The translations under genes and the position numbers were made by a program. The notes under the pieces are model-generated. The model did not search any database and was not told the DNA's origin. It saw only the letters and a program-made list of their open reading frames with translations. From NCBI GenBank assembly GCA_033721915.1, contig JAWWAC010000018.1, positions 1 through 49,393 of the forward strand: a DNA stretch of 49,393 nucleotides, written 5' to 3'. The stretch is from REBR01 sp033721915 (GTDB lineage Bacteria; Pseudomonadota; Gammaproteobacteria; Pseudomonadales; Oleiphilaceae). Below are positions 1 to 8,092 of this stretch, piece by piece. How positions within the stretch are numbered: the stretch's first letter is position 1; every line of letters starts with the position of its first letter.

Positions 1-1686
1 CTCGTCCTCGGCCCTGGCGGTGTCGTGGTCCCGGTGCACATGGAGCCGGTTGCGGCCGGCGGTCTTGGCGCTCTGGCACAGGTCCGCCGCCAGTGCCAGC
101 GTGGCGCTGGCCTGCTGCTCCCGTTCGTCACTCAGTGGGACCAGACCGACACTGACGGTGGTGCGCAGCAGCTCGCCGTGCCATTCAAAGACAAAGTCGC
201 CCACCGCCTGGCGGATGTTCTCACACACGGTGCGGGCCCTCTGGGGGTCGCAGTTGTCCAGCACCAGTGCGAACTTGTCACCGGCCACACGGGCCACCGC
301 ATCCCGCTGCCGCAGACGGCTCATCAGCAGCCCCCCCAGCTCCCTCAGGTAACGGTCGCAGGCGCTGGCGCCGGCCCGGCTGTTGAGGGCCTCGAAGTGG
401 TCCAGGTCCAGGTAGGCCAGTGCCTGGGGGGTGCCGGCGCTGCGGCTGACGTGCAGCGCCCTGCGCAGTCGCTCCAGCAGTTCACGGCGGTTGAGCAGCC
501 CGGTCATGGGGTCGTGGGTGTTGATGTGCTCACGGTGATCCTTTTCCACCCCCCGGGTGGCCATCAGCCGGCCCACATGGGCCGCACCGAGCAGCTCCCC
601 GTCCGCGGTGAAAATACGCTGGAAGTGGATTTCGTACAGCGGCAGCTTGCCGTCCTGGCGGGCCAGTGGCATTTCCACGCAGAAGCTGTCCCGCTCCATG
701 GCCCTCTCCCAGAGGCGCTGGTAGAGGCGCCGCTCGTGAGGGTGCTGGGCCAGCAGGCCGGGCAGGAAGTCCCCCACTTCGGGCATCACCTGGAAGGCGC
801 GGTGGAACTGCTCACGGAAAGACCGGTTCCGGGCCAGGATGTTCAGCTCCGTGTCCAGCACCAGCATCAGGTCGTCGGAGGCGGCCAGAAGGGCGTTGGC
901 GATATGCTGCCACTGGCTGGTCAGGCGCTGCTGTTCCCTCAGATCGGTGATGTCCACCAGGGTGCCAGTGACCGCATGCACCCGGTCCTGGTCCCTGAGG
1001 CAATGGCCCACCAGTCGCATCCAGCGCTTCTCCTGCCGGGCCGTGAGCACCGGCACCTCCATGGCAAACGAGGTGCCCTGGTCGCGGCATTCCCGTAGCG
1101 CATCCCGCACCTGCTGCTGGTATTCCTGGAAGAAGTACAGGGCGTGCTCCGGGTCGATGGGCTGACCCGGGTCCAGCCCCATCAGCCGGAACAGGCCGTC
1201 GGACCAGAACATGCGGTTGTACTGGGCATCCAGCTCCCACACGCCCAGCCCGGCGCTGCCTTCCGCCGCTCTCAGTACCCGGCCATCCAGAGGCATGTCG
1301 CCACGGGAGAGAATGTAGGCCTTGGGGGTTTCCGGCTCTTCGCTGGTGCCGGGACAGCGGGTCATGGCGGTGAAGAAATAGCCGCCGGCATGGCGGAAGG
1401 TCAGGCGGCAGCTGTCGCCACGGGCCAGTTGATCGCTCAATGGGGACATCAGTGGGCTCTCCTCGCGGCTGGCGAGCAGGCCCTCCAGGCTCAACCCCTG
1501 CATTTTCAGGACACCGTAGCCGAACAGCTGTTCGGCGCCGGCATCGGCCCAGCGGATAATGCCGTCACTGTCCACCCGCAGCCGCGCCTGTGGGGGCTTG
1601 CTGGTGTCGGTGTGCTTGTTGCTGATGCGCCAGAGCTGATATTCGTTCAAAACCGGGTCCCTGCAGGTCGGGTGTGGGCTTATCAT
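1..1686 (-). CDS. PAS-PAS-PAS-GGDEF signalling protein, partial (C-terminus beyond left edge)
   Basis: The minus-strand frame is open from about 1686 to the left edge, giving about 562 visible residues. The start is either ATG at 1686 or TTG at 1650, which has an AGGG sequence about 9 bases upstream. The N-terminal part reads as PAS-like segments, including one ending in the usual VTGTLVDITDLREQQ linker and a third with MLVLDTELNILARN. A GGDEF domain begins at HDPMTGLLNRRELLERL and ends near ADLCQSAKTAGRNRL at the edge. The active-site motif is AGDKF (bases 271-285) instead of GGDEF or GGEEF, while the inhibitory RxxD site is intact as RQRD (bases 301-312). From family knowledge such a domain is probably not a cyclase but may still bind c-di-GMP. 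An EAL domain could follow outside the window. The signalling role is clear; the enzymatic output is not. Confidence 0.85.
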   Translation of the reverse strand, partial: MISPHPTCRDPVLNEYQLWRISNKHTDTSKPPQARLRVDSDGIIRWADAGAEQLFGYGVLKMQGLSLEGLLASREESPLMSPLSDQLARGDSCRLTFRHAGGYFFTAMTRCPGTSEEPETPKAYILSRGDMPLDGRVLRAAEGSAGLGVWELDAQYNRMFWSDGLFRLMGLDPGQPIDPEHALYFFQEYQQQVRDALRECRDQGTSFAMEVPVLTARQEKRWMRLVGHCLRDQDRVHAVTGTLVDITDLREQQRLTSQWQHIANALLAASDDLMLVLDTELNILARNRSFREQFHRAFQVMPEVGDFLPGLLAQHPHERRLYQRLWERAMERDSFCVEMPLARQDGKLPLYEIHFQRIFTADGELLGAAHVGRLMATRGVEKDHREHINTHDPMTGLLNRRELLERLRRALHVSRSAGTPQALAYLDLDHFEALNSRAGASACDRYLRELGGLLMSRLRQRDAVARVAGDKFALVLDNCDPQRARTVCENIRQAVGDFVFEWHGELLRTTVSVGLVPLSDEREQQASATLALAADLCQSAKTAGRNRLHVHRDHDTARAEDE

Positions 1687-1797
1687 AGCCCCCAATTGCC
1701 GGGGGAATCACCCCGGGTCGCGCCCGGTGTGGCGGCAAAGGTCCTGTTGGCCCTGAATCGGCCGCCACAGCGGTGGTGAGTACCCCTGCCGGGGCGT

Positions 1798-1803
1798 TAT
1801 ACT
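1798..1803 (+). promoter_or_regulatory. Putative -10 element upstream of lptM-lysA
   Basis: TATACT lies 30 bases before the lptM ATG, in the 147-base divergent gap between the PAS-GGDEF gene and lptM. It matches the sigma-70 -10 consensus at five of six positions. No good -35 hexamer is seen 16-18 bases upstream, so the promoter call rests on the -10 and its position. Confidence 0.4.
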
Positions 1804-1833
1804 GCGCGTTTTCCAGCGAAAAGAGGCGGCGTT

Positions 1834-2004
1834 ATGCCCAGGCCCACTGTACTGCACTGGCTGGTGATCCTGTTGTTGCTCGGCGGTTGTGGCCAGAAGG
1901 GGCCCCTTTACCGTGAGACGCCGCCTGCTGAACAGGGCGCGGCTCAGGGCACTGACGGCGAACCGCCGCAGCAGACTCCATCAGCGCAGGGCCAGGGCGA
2001 CTGA
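1834..2004 (+). CDS. lptM: LptM (YifL-type) small lipoprotein
   Basis: This 56-residue protein begins with a short signal peptide ending in the lipobox LGGC, followed by GQKGPLY, the signature of the LptM/YifL family (long called LppL in pseudomonads). After lipidation the mature protein would sit in the periplasm on the outer membrane. LptM is known to help the LPS translocon LptD-LptE mature. The rest is a short Gln/Pro/Ala-rich tail. AGAGG lies 7 bases before the ATG. It sits 28 bases upstream of lysA, the usual gammaproteobacterial arrangement. It is too short to stand out in long-ORF searches but the lipobox and context make it reliable. Confidence 0.88.
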   Translation: MPRPTVLHWLVILLLLGGCGQKGPLYRETPPAEQGAAQGTDGEPPQQTPSAQGQGD

Positions 2005-2032
2005 GCCACTGGCATCCGACACAGGACAGACT

Positions 2033-3283
2033 ATGGATTATTTCAGTTATCGCGACCAGCAACTGTGGGCCGAAGACGTGGCGGTGGCGTCGATTGTCGG
2101 TGACCATGGCACACCCTGCTACATCTACTCAAGGGCCACGCTGGAGCGCCATTACCGGGCCTATGACGAGGCCCTGCAGGGCATGCCCCACCTGATCTGC
2201 TACGCGGTCAAGGCCAACAGCAACCTGGCGGTGCTGGGCTGCCTGGCCCGTCTCGGCGCCGGTTTTGACATTGTCTCGGTGGGTGAGCTGGAGCGGGTTC
2301 TGCGTGCCGGTGGCGACCCCTCACGGGTGGTGTTCTCCGGTGTTGGCAAGCAGCGCCATGAGATGCTGCGTGCCCTGGAGGTGGGCGTGCGCTGCTTCAA
2401 CATGGAGTCCGAGGCGGAGCTGGCCCTGCTCAACGAGGTGGCCGGTGCCCTGGGCAAAGTGGCGCCGGTGTCATTGCGGGTCAATCCGGATGTGGATGCC
2501 GGCACCCACCCCTACATTTCCACCGGCCTGAAAGAGAACAAATTCGGCATCGAGATCGGCTCCGCCCTGCGGGTCTATCAGATGGCCGCCGAGCTGCCGC
2601 ACCTGTCCGTGGTGGGGGTGGACTGCCACATCGGCTCACAGCTGACCACACAGGCGCCCTTCCTGGACGCTCTGGACCGGGTGCTGGCGCTGGTGGACAG
2701 CCTGGCGGAAGAGGGCATCGTGCTCAGCCATATCGACATGGGAGGCGGCCTTGGGGTGCCTTACCGGGATGAACACCCCCCCAGCCCCCAGGATTACGCC
2801 GCATCACTACGGCAACGTCTGGCGGGACGTGACCTGGAGCTGGTACTGGAGCCCGGCCGCTCCATTGCCGCCAATGCCGGCATACTGGTGACCCGCGTGG
2901 AGCTGCTCAAGTGCACCCCCCACCGCAACTTCGCCGTGGTGGATGCGGCCATGAACGACCTGCTCCGCCCCGCACTGTACGGTGCCTGGCAGGAGATCAT
3001 CCCGGTCAGGCAGGGCAGTGACCAGCCCCGGCGTGATTACGACATTGTCGGTCCGGTGTGCGAGACCGGGGATTTTCTCGGCAAGGACCGCCCACTGTCC
3101 CTCGCCGCCGGTGACCTGCTGGCGGTGCGCTCGGCGGGGGCCTATGGTTTTGTCATGAGCTCCAACTACAACACCCGCAACCGTCCGCCGGAAATCCTGG
3201 TGGACGGAAGCCATGTGCACCTGGCCCGCCGCAGGGAAACACTCGACGATCAACTGGGGCCAGAAGCGCCCCTGCCGACGTGA
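2033..3283 (+). CDS. lysA: Diaminopimelate decarboxylase
   Basis: LysA decarboxylates meso-diaminopimelate to L-lysine, the last step of lysine synthesis, in the cytoplasm. The 416-residue length is normal for the family. The N-terminal alanine-racemase-like barrel carries the PLP-binding lysine in CYAVKANSN (Lys60) and the phosphate-binding loop GGGLGVPY. The C-terminal beta domain carries the active-site segment GPVCETGDFLGKDR, which supplies the catalytic Cys across the dimer, and the SAGAYGFVMSSNYN block. The frame is open further upstream across lptM, but the ATG at 2033 follows AGGAC and matches the family N-terminus, so it is chosen. The stop overlaps the dapF start in GTGA, which suggests coupled translation of the two lysine/peptidoglycan enzymes. 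Confidence 0.96.
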   Translation: MDYFSYRDQQLWAEDVAVASIVGDHGTPCYIYSRATLERHYRAYDEALQGMPHLICYAVKANSNLAVLGCLARLGAGFDIVSVGELERVLRAGGDPSRVVFSGVGKQRHEMLRALEVGVRCFNMESEAELALLNEVAGALGKVAPVSLRVNPDVDAGTHPYISTGLKENKFGIEIGSALRVYQMAAELPHLSVVGVDCHIGSQLTTQAPFLDALDRVLALVDSLAEEGIVLSHIDMGGGLGVPYRDEHPPSPQDYAASLRQRLAGRDLELVLEPGRSIAANAGILVTRVELLKCTPHRNFAVVDAAMNDLLRPALYGAWQEIIPVRQGSDQPRRDYDIVGPVCETGDFLGKDRPLSLAAGDLLAVRSAGAYGFVMSSNYNTRNRPPEILVDGSHVHLARRRETLDDQLGPEAPLPT

Positions 3284-4314
3284 CCGATATGGGCAACGAA
3301 TCCCGACGCAGACAGCCCCGGGGACTGCGCTTTACCAAAATGCACGGCCTGGGCAACGACTTTATGGTGGTGGACGGCATCGGTCAGTCGGTGCGGCTGC
3401 TGCCGCAGCAGATACGGGCTCTGGCCCGGCGCAACACCGGCATCGGCTTTGACCAGCTGTTGCTGGTGGAGCCGCCGGGGCGTCCCGACGTGGATTTCCG
3501 CTACCGCATCTTCAATGCCGATGGCGGCGAGGTGGAGCAGTGTGGCAATGGCGCACGCTGCTTTGCCCGCTTTGTCCGGGACCAGGGGCTGACCCAGAAG
3601 GACAGCATCCGGGTGGAGACCGCCACCGGCGTGATGACACTGGACCTGCTCGCCAATGGCCAGGTGCGAGTCAACATGGGCCTTCCGGAACTGGCGCCGG
3701 CGGCCATTCCCTTCGCCGCCGACAGTCAGTCGGTGGTCTATGACGTGCGTGTGGGTGATGAGACCTGGCAGCTCTCCGCGGTGTCCATGGGCAACCCCCA
3801 TGGCGTGCTTTGTGTGGAGGATGTGGATCGGGCGCCGGTGCAGACACTGGGCCCGAGGCTCGAGAGCCATGCCCGATTCCCCGCCCGGGCCAATATCGGC
3901 TTTATGCAGGTACAGGGCCGCGACCGGATACGGCTGCGTGTGTTCGAACGGGGCGTGGGTGAGACACTGGCCTGCGGCACCGGGGCCTGTGCCGCCGTGG
4001 TGGCCGGACGCATGCGGGGGCTTCTTGATGAGCGGGTGGTGGTGGCACTGCCCGAGGGGGAGCTGGTGATCACATGGCAGGGTGAAGGGTCCCCTGTTAT
4101 GATGGAAGGGCCGGTCACGCGGGTGTTTGAGGGGGAAATCCCCGTGCCCGGTGAAGCCCGCCGCGGCAAGCCCAGAGGGCGCCGTGACGGCCGTGCAGGG
4201 AGGGGTCGCCGCCACGGTGCCCCGTCGAGAAACGCCCCGGCAAAAAGCGCTTCGGCCAACAGCGGTTCTGCAGGCAGTGCCGCCACAAAGAGTCAGCCAG
4301 AGAACCAACAATAA
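3280..4314 (+). CDS. dapF: Diaminopimelate epimerase with a basic C-terminal extension
   Basis: DapF interconverts LL- and meso-diaminopimelate for lysine and peptidoglycan synthesis. The core starts at GLRFTKMHGLGNDFMVVDG. Both catalytic cysteines are present, Cys88 in DGGEVEQCGNGARC and Cys232 in ETLACGTGACAAV. The start is GTG at 3280, inside the lysA stop; ATG at 3289 is an alternative that would remove three residues. The family core is about 275 residues and ends here near GEIPVPG (about residue 291). A further 54 residues or so follow, rich in Arg, Gly, Ser and Ala, with no domain I recognise and probably disordered. The extension stays in frame with one uninterrupted stop at 4312-4314. 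Downstream, DUF484 follows after 41 bases. Confidence 0.95.
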   Translation: MTDMGNESRRRQPRGLRFTKMHGLGNDFMVVDGIGQSVRLLPQQIRALARRNTGIGFDQLLLVEPPGRPDVDFRYRIFNADGGEVEQCGNGARCFARFVRDQGLTQKDSIRVETATGVMTLDLLANGQVRVNMGLPELAPAAIPFAADSQSVVYDVRVGDETWQLSAVSMGNPHGVLCVEDVDRAPVQTLGPRLESHARFPARANIGFMQVQGRDRIRLRVFERGVGETLACGTGACAAVVAGRMRGLLDERVVVALPEGELVITWQGEGSPVMMEGPVTRVFEGEIPVPGEARRGKPRGRRDGRAGRGRRHGAPSRNAPAKSASANSGSAGSAATKSQPENQQ

Positions 4315-4355
4315 CAGGCCGTGCCGTCATACGGGCCAACGGCTGGAGGTAAGTC

Positions 4356-5099
4356 ATGACAGAGCAGAGCGCCAAGACAGGGGCTTCTCTCCCCACCCAG
4401 TCCCAGGTGGCCGCCTATCTGGAGCAGAATCCGGATTTTTTCGTGGAACACGAGTACCTGCTGCAGGGGCTGACACTGCCCCACGACAGCGGCCGTGCCA
4501 TCTCGCTGGTGGAGCGCCAGGTGCACCTGTTCCGGGAGCAGCGGGACACACTGCGTCAGGAGCTCAGTGGCCTGATCGGTATTGCCCGCCAGAATGACCG
4601 CCTCTTTACCAAGAGCAAGCGGCTGCTGATGCAGTTGCTGGATGCGGAATCCCTCTCCGAGGTGGCCGCCGTGCTGGACGAGAGCGTGCGTCAGGACTTC
4701 GGCCTTCATGGCGCCAGTCTCCTTCTGATCACCGGTGAGCCCTCCACATCGCCGCAGGGCAGTCTGCGCTTCATGGCGCCGGCCAGGGCCGGTGCCACCT
4801 TTGGCGATCTGCTGGACCGGGATCGTCCCCTGTTCGGGCGTATCCCCGAGGGGCACCGTGAGGCGCTGTTCCAGAACCCTCAACAGGTGGCTTCCGCCGC
4901 CGTCATCCCGTTGCGCCGGCAGAAGTGCCTGGGGCTTCTGGCCATCAGCAGCGACCAGGAGCATTACTTCGACAGCAGCATGGGCAGCCTTTTCCTGTCC
5001 TATATCAGTGACACGCTGAGCCGTCTGTTGCCGCCACTGCTGGCGCAGAACGGCGCCATCGGCGTGGTGGATACCAGGGCCTGTGAAAACGACGCCTGA
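4356..5099 (+). CDS. DUF484 family protein (GAF-like)
   Basis: This 247-residue protein matches the DUF484 family (YigA in E. coli), recognised from its N-terminal block VAAYLEQNPDFFVEHEYLL followed by SLVERQVHLFREQ. The N-terminal part is helical with coiled-coil character. The remainder, about residues 85-235, is a GAF-like domain. The molecular function is unknown, and the gene almost always lies between dapF and xerC, as here. GGAGG lies 6 bases before the ATG. Its last 17 bases overlap the start of xerC, so the two are probably translated together. Soluble and cytoplasmic, with no signal peptide or membrane segment. Confidence 0.9.
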   Translation: MTEQSAKTGASLPTQSQVAAYLEQNPDFFVEHEYLLQGLTLPHDSGRAISLVERQVHLFREQRDTLRQELSGLIGIARQNDRLFTKSKRLLMQLLDAESLSEVAAVLDESVRQDFGLHGASLLLITGEPSTSPQGSLRFMAPARAGATFGDLLDRDRPLFGRIPEGHREALFQNPQQVASAAVIPLRRQKCLGLLAISSDQEHYFDSSMGSLFLSYISDTLSRLLPPLLAQNGAIGVVDTRACENDA

Positions 5100-6093
5100 A
5101 CCCGATAACCGGGGCGGCCCGGCGCCATCTGACAGCGCTGCAGCCGACCCGCGGTTGCGGGCGCCGCTGGAGTCGTTTCTGCATTACCTGCGCACGGAAA
5201 AGCGCCAGTCCCCCCATACCCTCTCCGGCTATCGCCGGGATCTCTGCCGTCTTGTCCTGTGGATGAGTAAACAGGGCCACTCTCACTGGCAGCAACTGAC
5301 CCACCACCGCCTGCGCTACTATGTGGCCAGCCTGGCCCATGCCGGACTGCAGGGTCGCAGCATTGCCCGCCACCTCTCGGCCATACGCCGCTTCCTGGGT
5401 TTTCTGATCCGTGAGGGCACCCTGAAGGACAATCCGGCACTGGATGTGCGCCCGCCGCGGGGGGGCAAGGGCCTGCCCAAGGTGATGGACGTGGACAGCC
5501 TCAGCCGCACACTCAACCAGGTTCCGGAGGACGTACTGGAAATCCGCGACCTGGCCATGCTGGAGCTGCTGTATTCCTCGGGCCTGCGTCTGGCAGAGCT
5601 GGTTTCACTGGACCTCAACGGCGGGCTGAATCTGGCCGGCCGTGAAGTGAAGGTGCTGGGTAAGGGCAACAAGGAACGCCTGGTGCCCGTTGGACGACTG
5701 GCCCTGGAGGCGCTGGAGCTCTGGCTGGCGGTGCGCGACCAGCTGGCGCCCCCGGGCGAGGTGGCGCTTTTTGTCAGCCAGCGTGGCCGTCGAATCCACC
5801 ACCGCACCGTGCAGCAGCGCCTTCGTCGCTGGGGTGTGCAGCACGGTGCCGAGCAGGGATTGCACCCCCATCTCATGCGCCACTCCTTTGCCAGCCACAT
5901 GCTGGAATCCAGTGGTGACCTCAGAGCCGTACAGGAGTTACTGGGACATGCGGATATCAGCACCACCCAGGTGTATACCCACCTGGATTTCCAGCATCTT
6001 TCCCGGGTGTATGACAAGGCCCACCCCAGGGCCCAAAGGCGCCGGCGCCCCGGTGCTTCACCGTATGACTCTGAAAAAGGGACTGGCCCGTGA
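5083..6093 (+). CDS. xerC: Site-specific tyrosine recombinase XerC
   Basis: XerC acts with XerD at dif to resolve chromosome dimers. The N-terminal SAM-like DNA-binding domain begins near LRAPLESFLHYLRTEK. The catalytic domain has the full set of residues: Arg169 (SSGLRLAEL), Lys194 (VLGKGNKERL), His263 and Arg266 (HPHLMRHSF), His289 (LLGHADIS) and the nucleophile Tyr298 (TQVYTHLDF). At 336 residues it is about 35 longer than usual, from a low-complexity N-terminal leader and a basic tail. The start is GTG at 5083, inside the DUF484 gene; a TTG near 5154 would give a more typical N-terminus. The gene order marks it as housekeeping XerC and not a phage integrase. The stop overlaps the next start as GTGA. 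Confidence 0.94.
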   Translation: MKTTPEPDNRGGPAPSDSAAADPRLRAPLESFLHYLRTEKRQSPHTLSGYRRDLCRLVLWMSKQGHSHWQQLTHHRLRYYVASLAHAGLQGRSIARHLSAIRRFLGFLIREGTLKDNPALDVRPPRGGKGLPKVMDVDSLSRTLNQVPEDVLEIRDLAMLELLYSSGLRLAELVSLDLNGGLNLAGREVKVLGKGNKERLVPVGRLALEALELWLAVRDQLAPPGEVALFVSQRGRRIHHRTVQQRLRRWGVQHGAEQGLHPHLMRHSFASHMLESSGDLRAVQELLGHADISTTQVYTHLDFQHLSRVYDKAHPRAQRRRRPGASPYDSEKGTGP

Positions 6094-7835
6094 ATTTGGA
6101 AGGTTGGAAGCAGAAATACCTCAAGCAGCTGGATGATAGCGAGCACATGCTCAGGGAATGGGAGCGCGAGCGCTACAGTCTGCAACGGCTGCTGGTGCGC
6201 ACCAGCCTGGTAGCGGAAGGCCAGGACCCGGCACTGGACCGGCAGCTGGGGGAGCTGAGGGATCTGGCCCGCCAGGAGACACCGGACCTGGACCAGCTGC
6301 AACAGCTGCAAAAACAGCTGGACCAGCAGGTGAAGAGCTTTGAAGACAGCCACCGTGAAACCATCGCCGGCATCGCACAGGCACTGGAGTTGTTTACCGG
6401 GCTGTTCCGTGAACAGGCCCAAGGTGCGCAGAAAAAGGCACTGAAGCAGTTCCAGCAGACTCTGCCGCAGCGGGTCGGGCAGTTCAGTGAATTGCCGGCA
6501 CTGCTGTCAGAGCTGGCGGACCTGCAGCAACAGATTTTTCACCAGGGCCAGGGGGATGAGCGCCGCCCCTTTCTGAAGCGTCTTCTGGGCCGCCAGAGCG
6601 CGCAGGAGCCAGTGGCACCGGAGCCCGTGGCGCAGCCGGCGGACTCCGCCACCCCGGGGCCGGACTCCCTGGATCTGGAGGCAGGCAGTGACCTGTCCGG
6701 AGCGGTGGCGGACCTCGGTGTCTCCGGGAAACATCCCGGTGACGCGGGTGTGGCGGCCCTGGCCGATCGTCTGACCAGGCTGCTGGAGCAGCTTCTGTCA
6801 CAGCCGGGGTTCAATCCGGCCACCCGTGAGCGCATGGAGGCACTGGACCGTCGTGCCCGTTCAGCCCGTGACTGGCAGGCAATCAGCCTGATTCTGGATG
6901 AGCTCAGCCAGCTGATCCTGCAGGCCATCGGCCAGGGCCAGCAGGAGTTTGCCGGGTTCCTGGCCACCCTTGAAGAGCGGCTGGCGCTGATCCAGAGCCA
7001 GTTTCAGGGGCAGGCACTGGATCCGCAGCACTGGCGCGACGAGGCCGAGCAGTTTGACAGGGCACTCCACAGCGGGCTGGATACACTGGGGGCCGATGTG
7101 GCGGCGGCCACGGAACTGGCCTCACTGCAGCGCACCACCAGGGCCCATCTGGAGCGCCTCAACACGACGCTGAGCGAGTACCGTGAGTCGCAATCCCGGA
7201 GGGAAACGGAACTCTCCAGCCACGTGGCCACATTGCAGCAGCGGATCACGGCCATGGAAGAGGAATCCAGGGCCATGCATCAGGCCCTGAAAGACGAGCG
7301 GATACGGGCCACCACGGATCTGCTGACACAGCTGCCCAACCGGGACGCCCTTGAGGCCCGTATGGAGCAGGAGTTTTCCCGCTGGCAGCGTTACCGTCAG
7401 CGGACCAGCCTGGCGCTGGTGGACATTGACCTGTTCAAGCAGGTCAACGACGTCTACGGGCATCTGGCCGGAGACAAGGTGCTGCAGCTGGTGGCACGCT
7501 GCATCAGGGAGAGCCTCAGGGCGCCGGATTTTGTGGCCCGTTACGGCGGCGAGGAGTTTGTTGTCCTGTTGCCGGAGACCAGCGGTGCGGATGCCATGGC
7601 GGTGCTGGACAAGGTGCGCCAGAAGGTGGCGCAGCTGCCTTTCCACTTCCGCCAGGAAAAGGTGCAGGTCACCTTCTCCGGGGGAGTGGTGGCTTTTCAG
7701 CCTGTGGAGAACCTGTCAGAGTTGTTCGACATTGCGGACAGGGCCCTTTATCAGGCCAAGGACCAGGGCCGCAACCGCATTGTGCTGGCGAATGACAGCC
7801 ACCGCCGCAGCAGCGGCCGGTCCGTGGCTCAGTGA
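6090..7835 (+). CDS. Cytoplasmic coiled-coil diguanylate cyclase
   Basis: This 581-residue protein has a C-terminal GGDEF domain that should make c-di-GMP from two GTP. The domain begins at DLLTQLPNRDALEARM, carries GGEEF at residues 486-490, and has an RxxD inhibitory site (RAPD, 477-480) exactly five residues before it, so it should be active and product-inhibited. About 400 residues upstream are rich in Gln, Leu and Glu with heptad-like patterning (DLDQLQQLQKQLDQQVK) and a Pro/Ala-rich break near residues 170-215. No membrane segment or signal peptide is visible, so it is probably a soluble dimer. The start is GTG at 6090, overlapping the xerC stop. In many relatives this slot holds a HAD hydrolase, so this placement differs from the usual order. 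The input signal is unknown. Confidence 0.9.
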   Translation: MNLEGWKQKYLKQLDDSEHMLREWERERYSLQRLLVRTSLVAEGQDPALDRQLGELRDLARQETPDLDQLQQLQKQLDQQVKSFEDSHRETIAGIAQALELFTGLFREQAQGAQKKALKQFQQTLPQRVGQFSELPALLSELADLQQQIFHQGQGDERRPFLKRLLGRQSAQEPVAPEPVAQPADSATPGPDSLDLEAGSDLSGAVADLGVSGKHPGDAGVAALADRLTRLLEQLLSQPGFNPATRERMEALDRRARSARDWQAISLILDELSQLILQAIGQGQQEFAGFLATLEERLALIQSQFQGQALDPQHWRDEAEQFDRALHSGLDTLGADVAAATELASLQRTTRAHLERLNTTLSEYRESQSRRETELSSHVATLQQRITAMEEESRAMHQALKDERIRATTDLLTQLPNRDALEARMEQEFSRWQRYRQRTSLALVDIDLFKQVNDVYGHLAGDKVLQLVARCIRESLRAPDFVARYGGEEFVVLLPETSGADAMAVLDKVRQKVAQLPFHFRQEKVQVTFSGGVVAFQPVENLSELFDIADRALYQAKDQGRNRIVLANDSHRRSSGRSVAQ

Positions 7836-8062
7836 CGCAGCAAGGCGTCAAGCTCGTCAATGACCTCCGCCCAGTCCGAGTCCTCCTCCAGCCCCTGTGA
7901 GAGAAACTCAGACTGGGAGGCGTTCCATAAAGTGGCATCCTGCAGGCGGATTTCCTCAGGCAGTGGCCGGTGACTGGCGATAAAGCGCTCAATGTCGGCA
8001 TTATCGGAAGACAGGCCCAGCTGATCGAACAGGGCGTTCAGGGTATGTTGCGAACGATCCAT
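7829..8062 (-). CDS. DUF2789 family protein
   Basis: This 77-residue acidic, soluble protein matches the DUF2789 family, from its start HTLNALFDQLGL, the central RFIASHRPLPEE and the C-terminal DSDWAEVIDELDALLR. Its function is not known. GGAG lies 8 bases before the ATG. The last 7 bases overlap the end of the diguanylate cyclase gene in a tail-to-tail arrangement. Upstream it is divergent from the hybrid kinase, and the two probably share an AT-rich control region around 8094-8125. Confidence 0.85.
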   Translation of the reverse strand: MDRSQHTLNALFDQLGLSSDNADIERFIASHRPLPEEIRLQDATLWNASQSEFLSQGLEEDSDWAEVIDELDALLRH

Positions 8063-8092
8063 GGTGGCGACTCCGTTAGGGATGCGGTGTGT

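Noticed and set aside
3250..4311. Long open frame on the minus strand across dapF (353 codons)
   Set aside because: It mirrors a real gene of known family in a high-GC sequence, and its translation has no family-like motifs. Similar antisense frames at 23180-24262, 24769-25674, 9638-10576 and 25-1098 were rejected for the same reason.
5083..6093. Phage or integron integrase
   Set aside because: The tyrosine recombinase sits in the conserved dapF-DUF484-xerC order and there are no attachment-site repeats or phage genes near, so it is housekeeping XerC.
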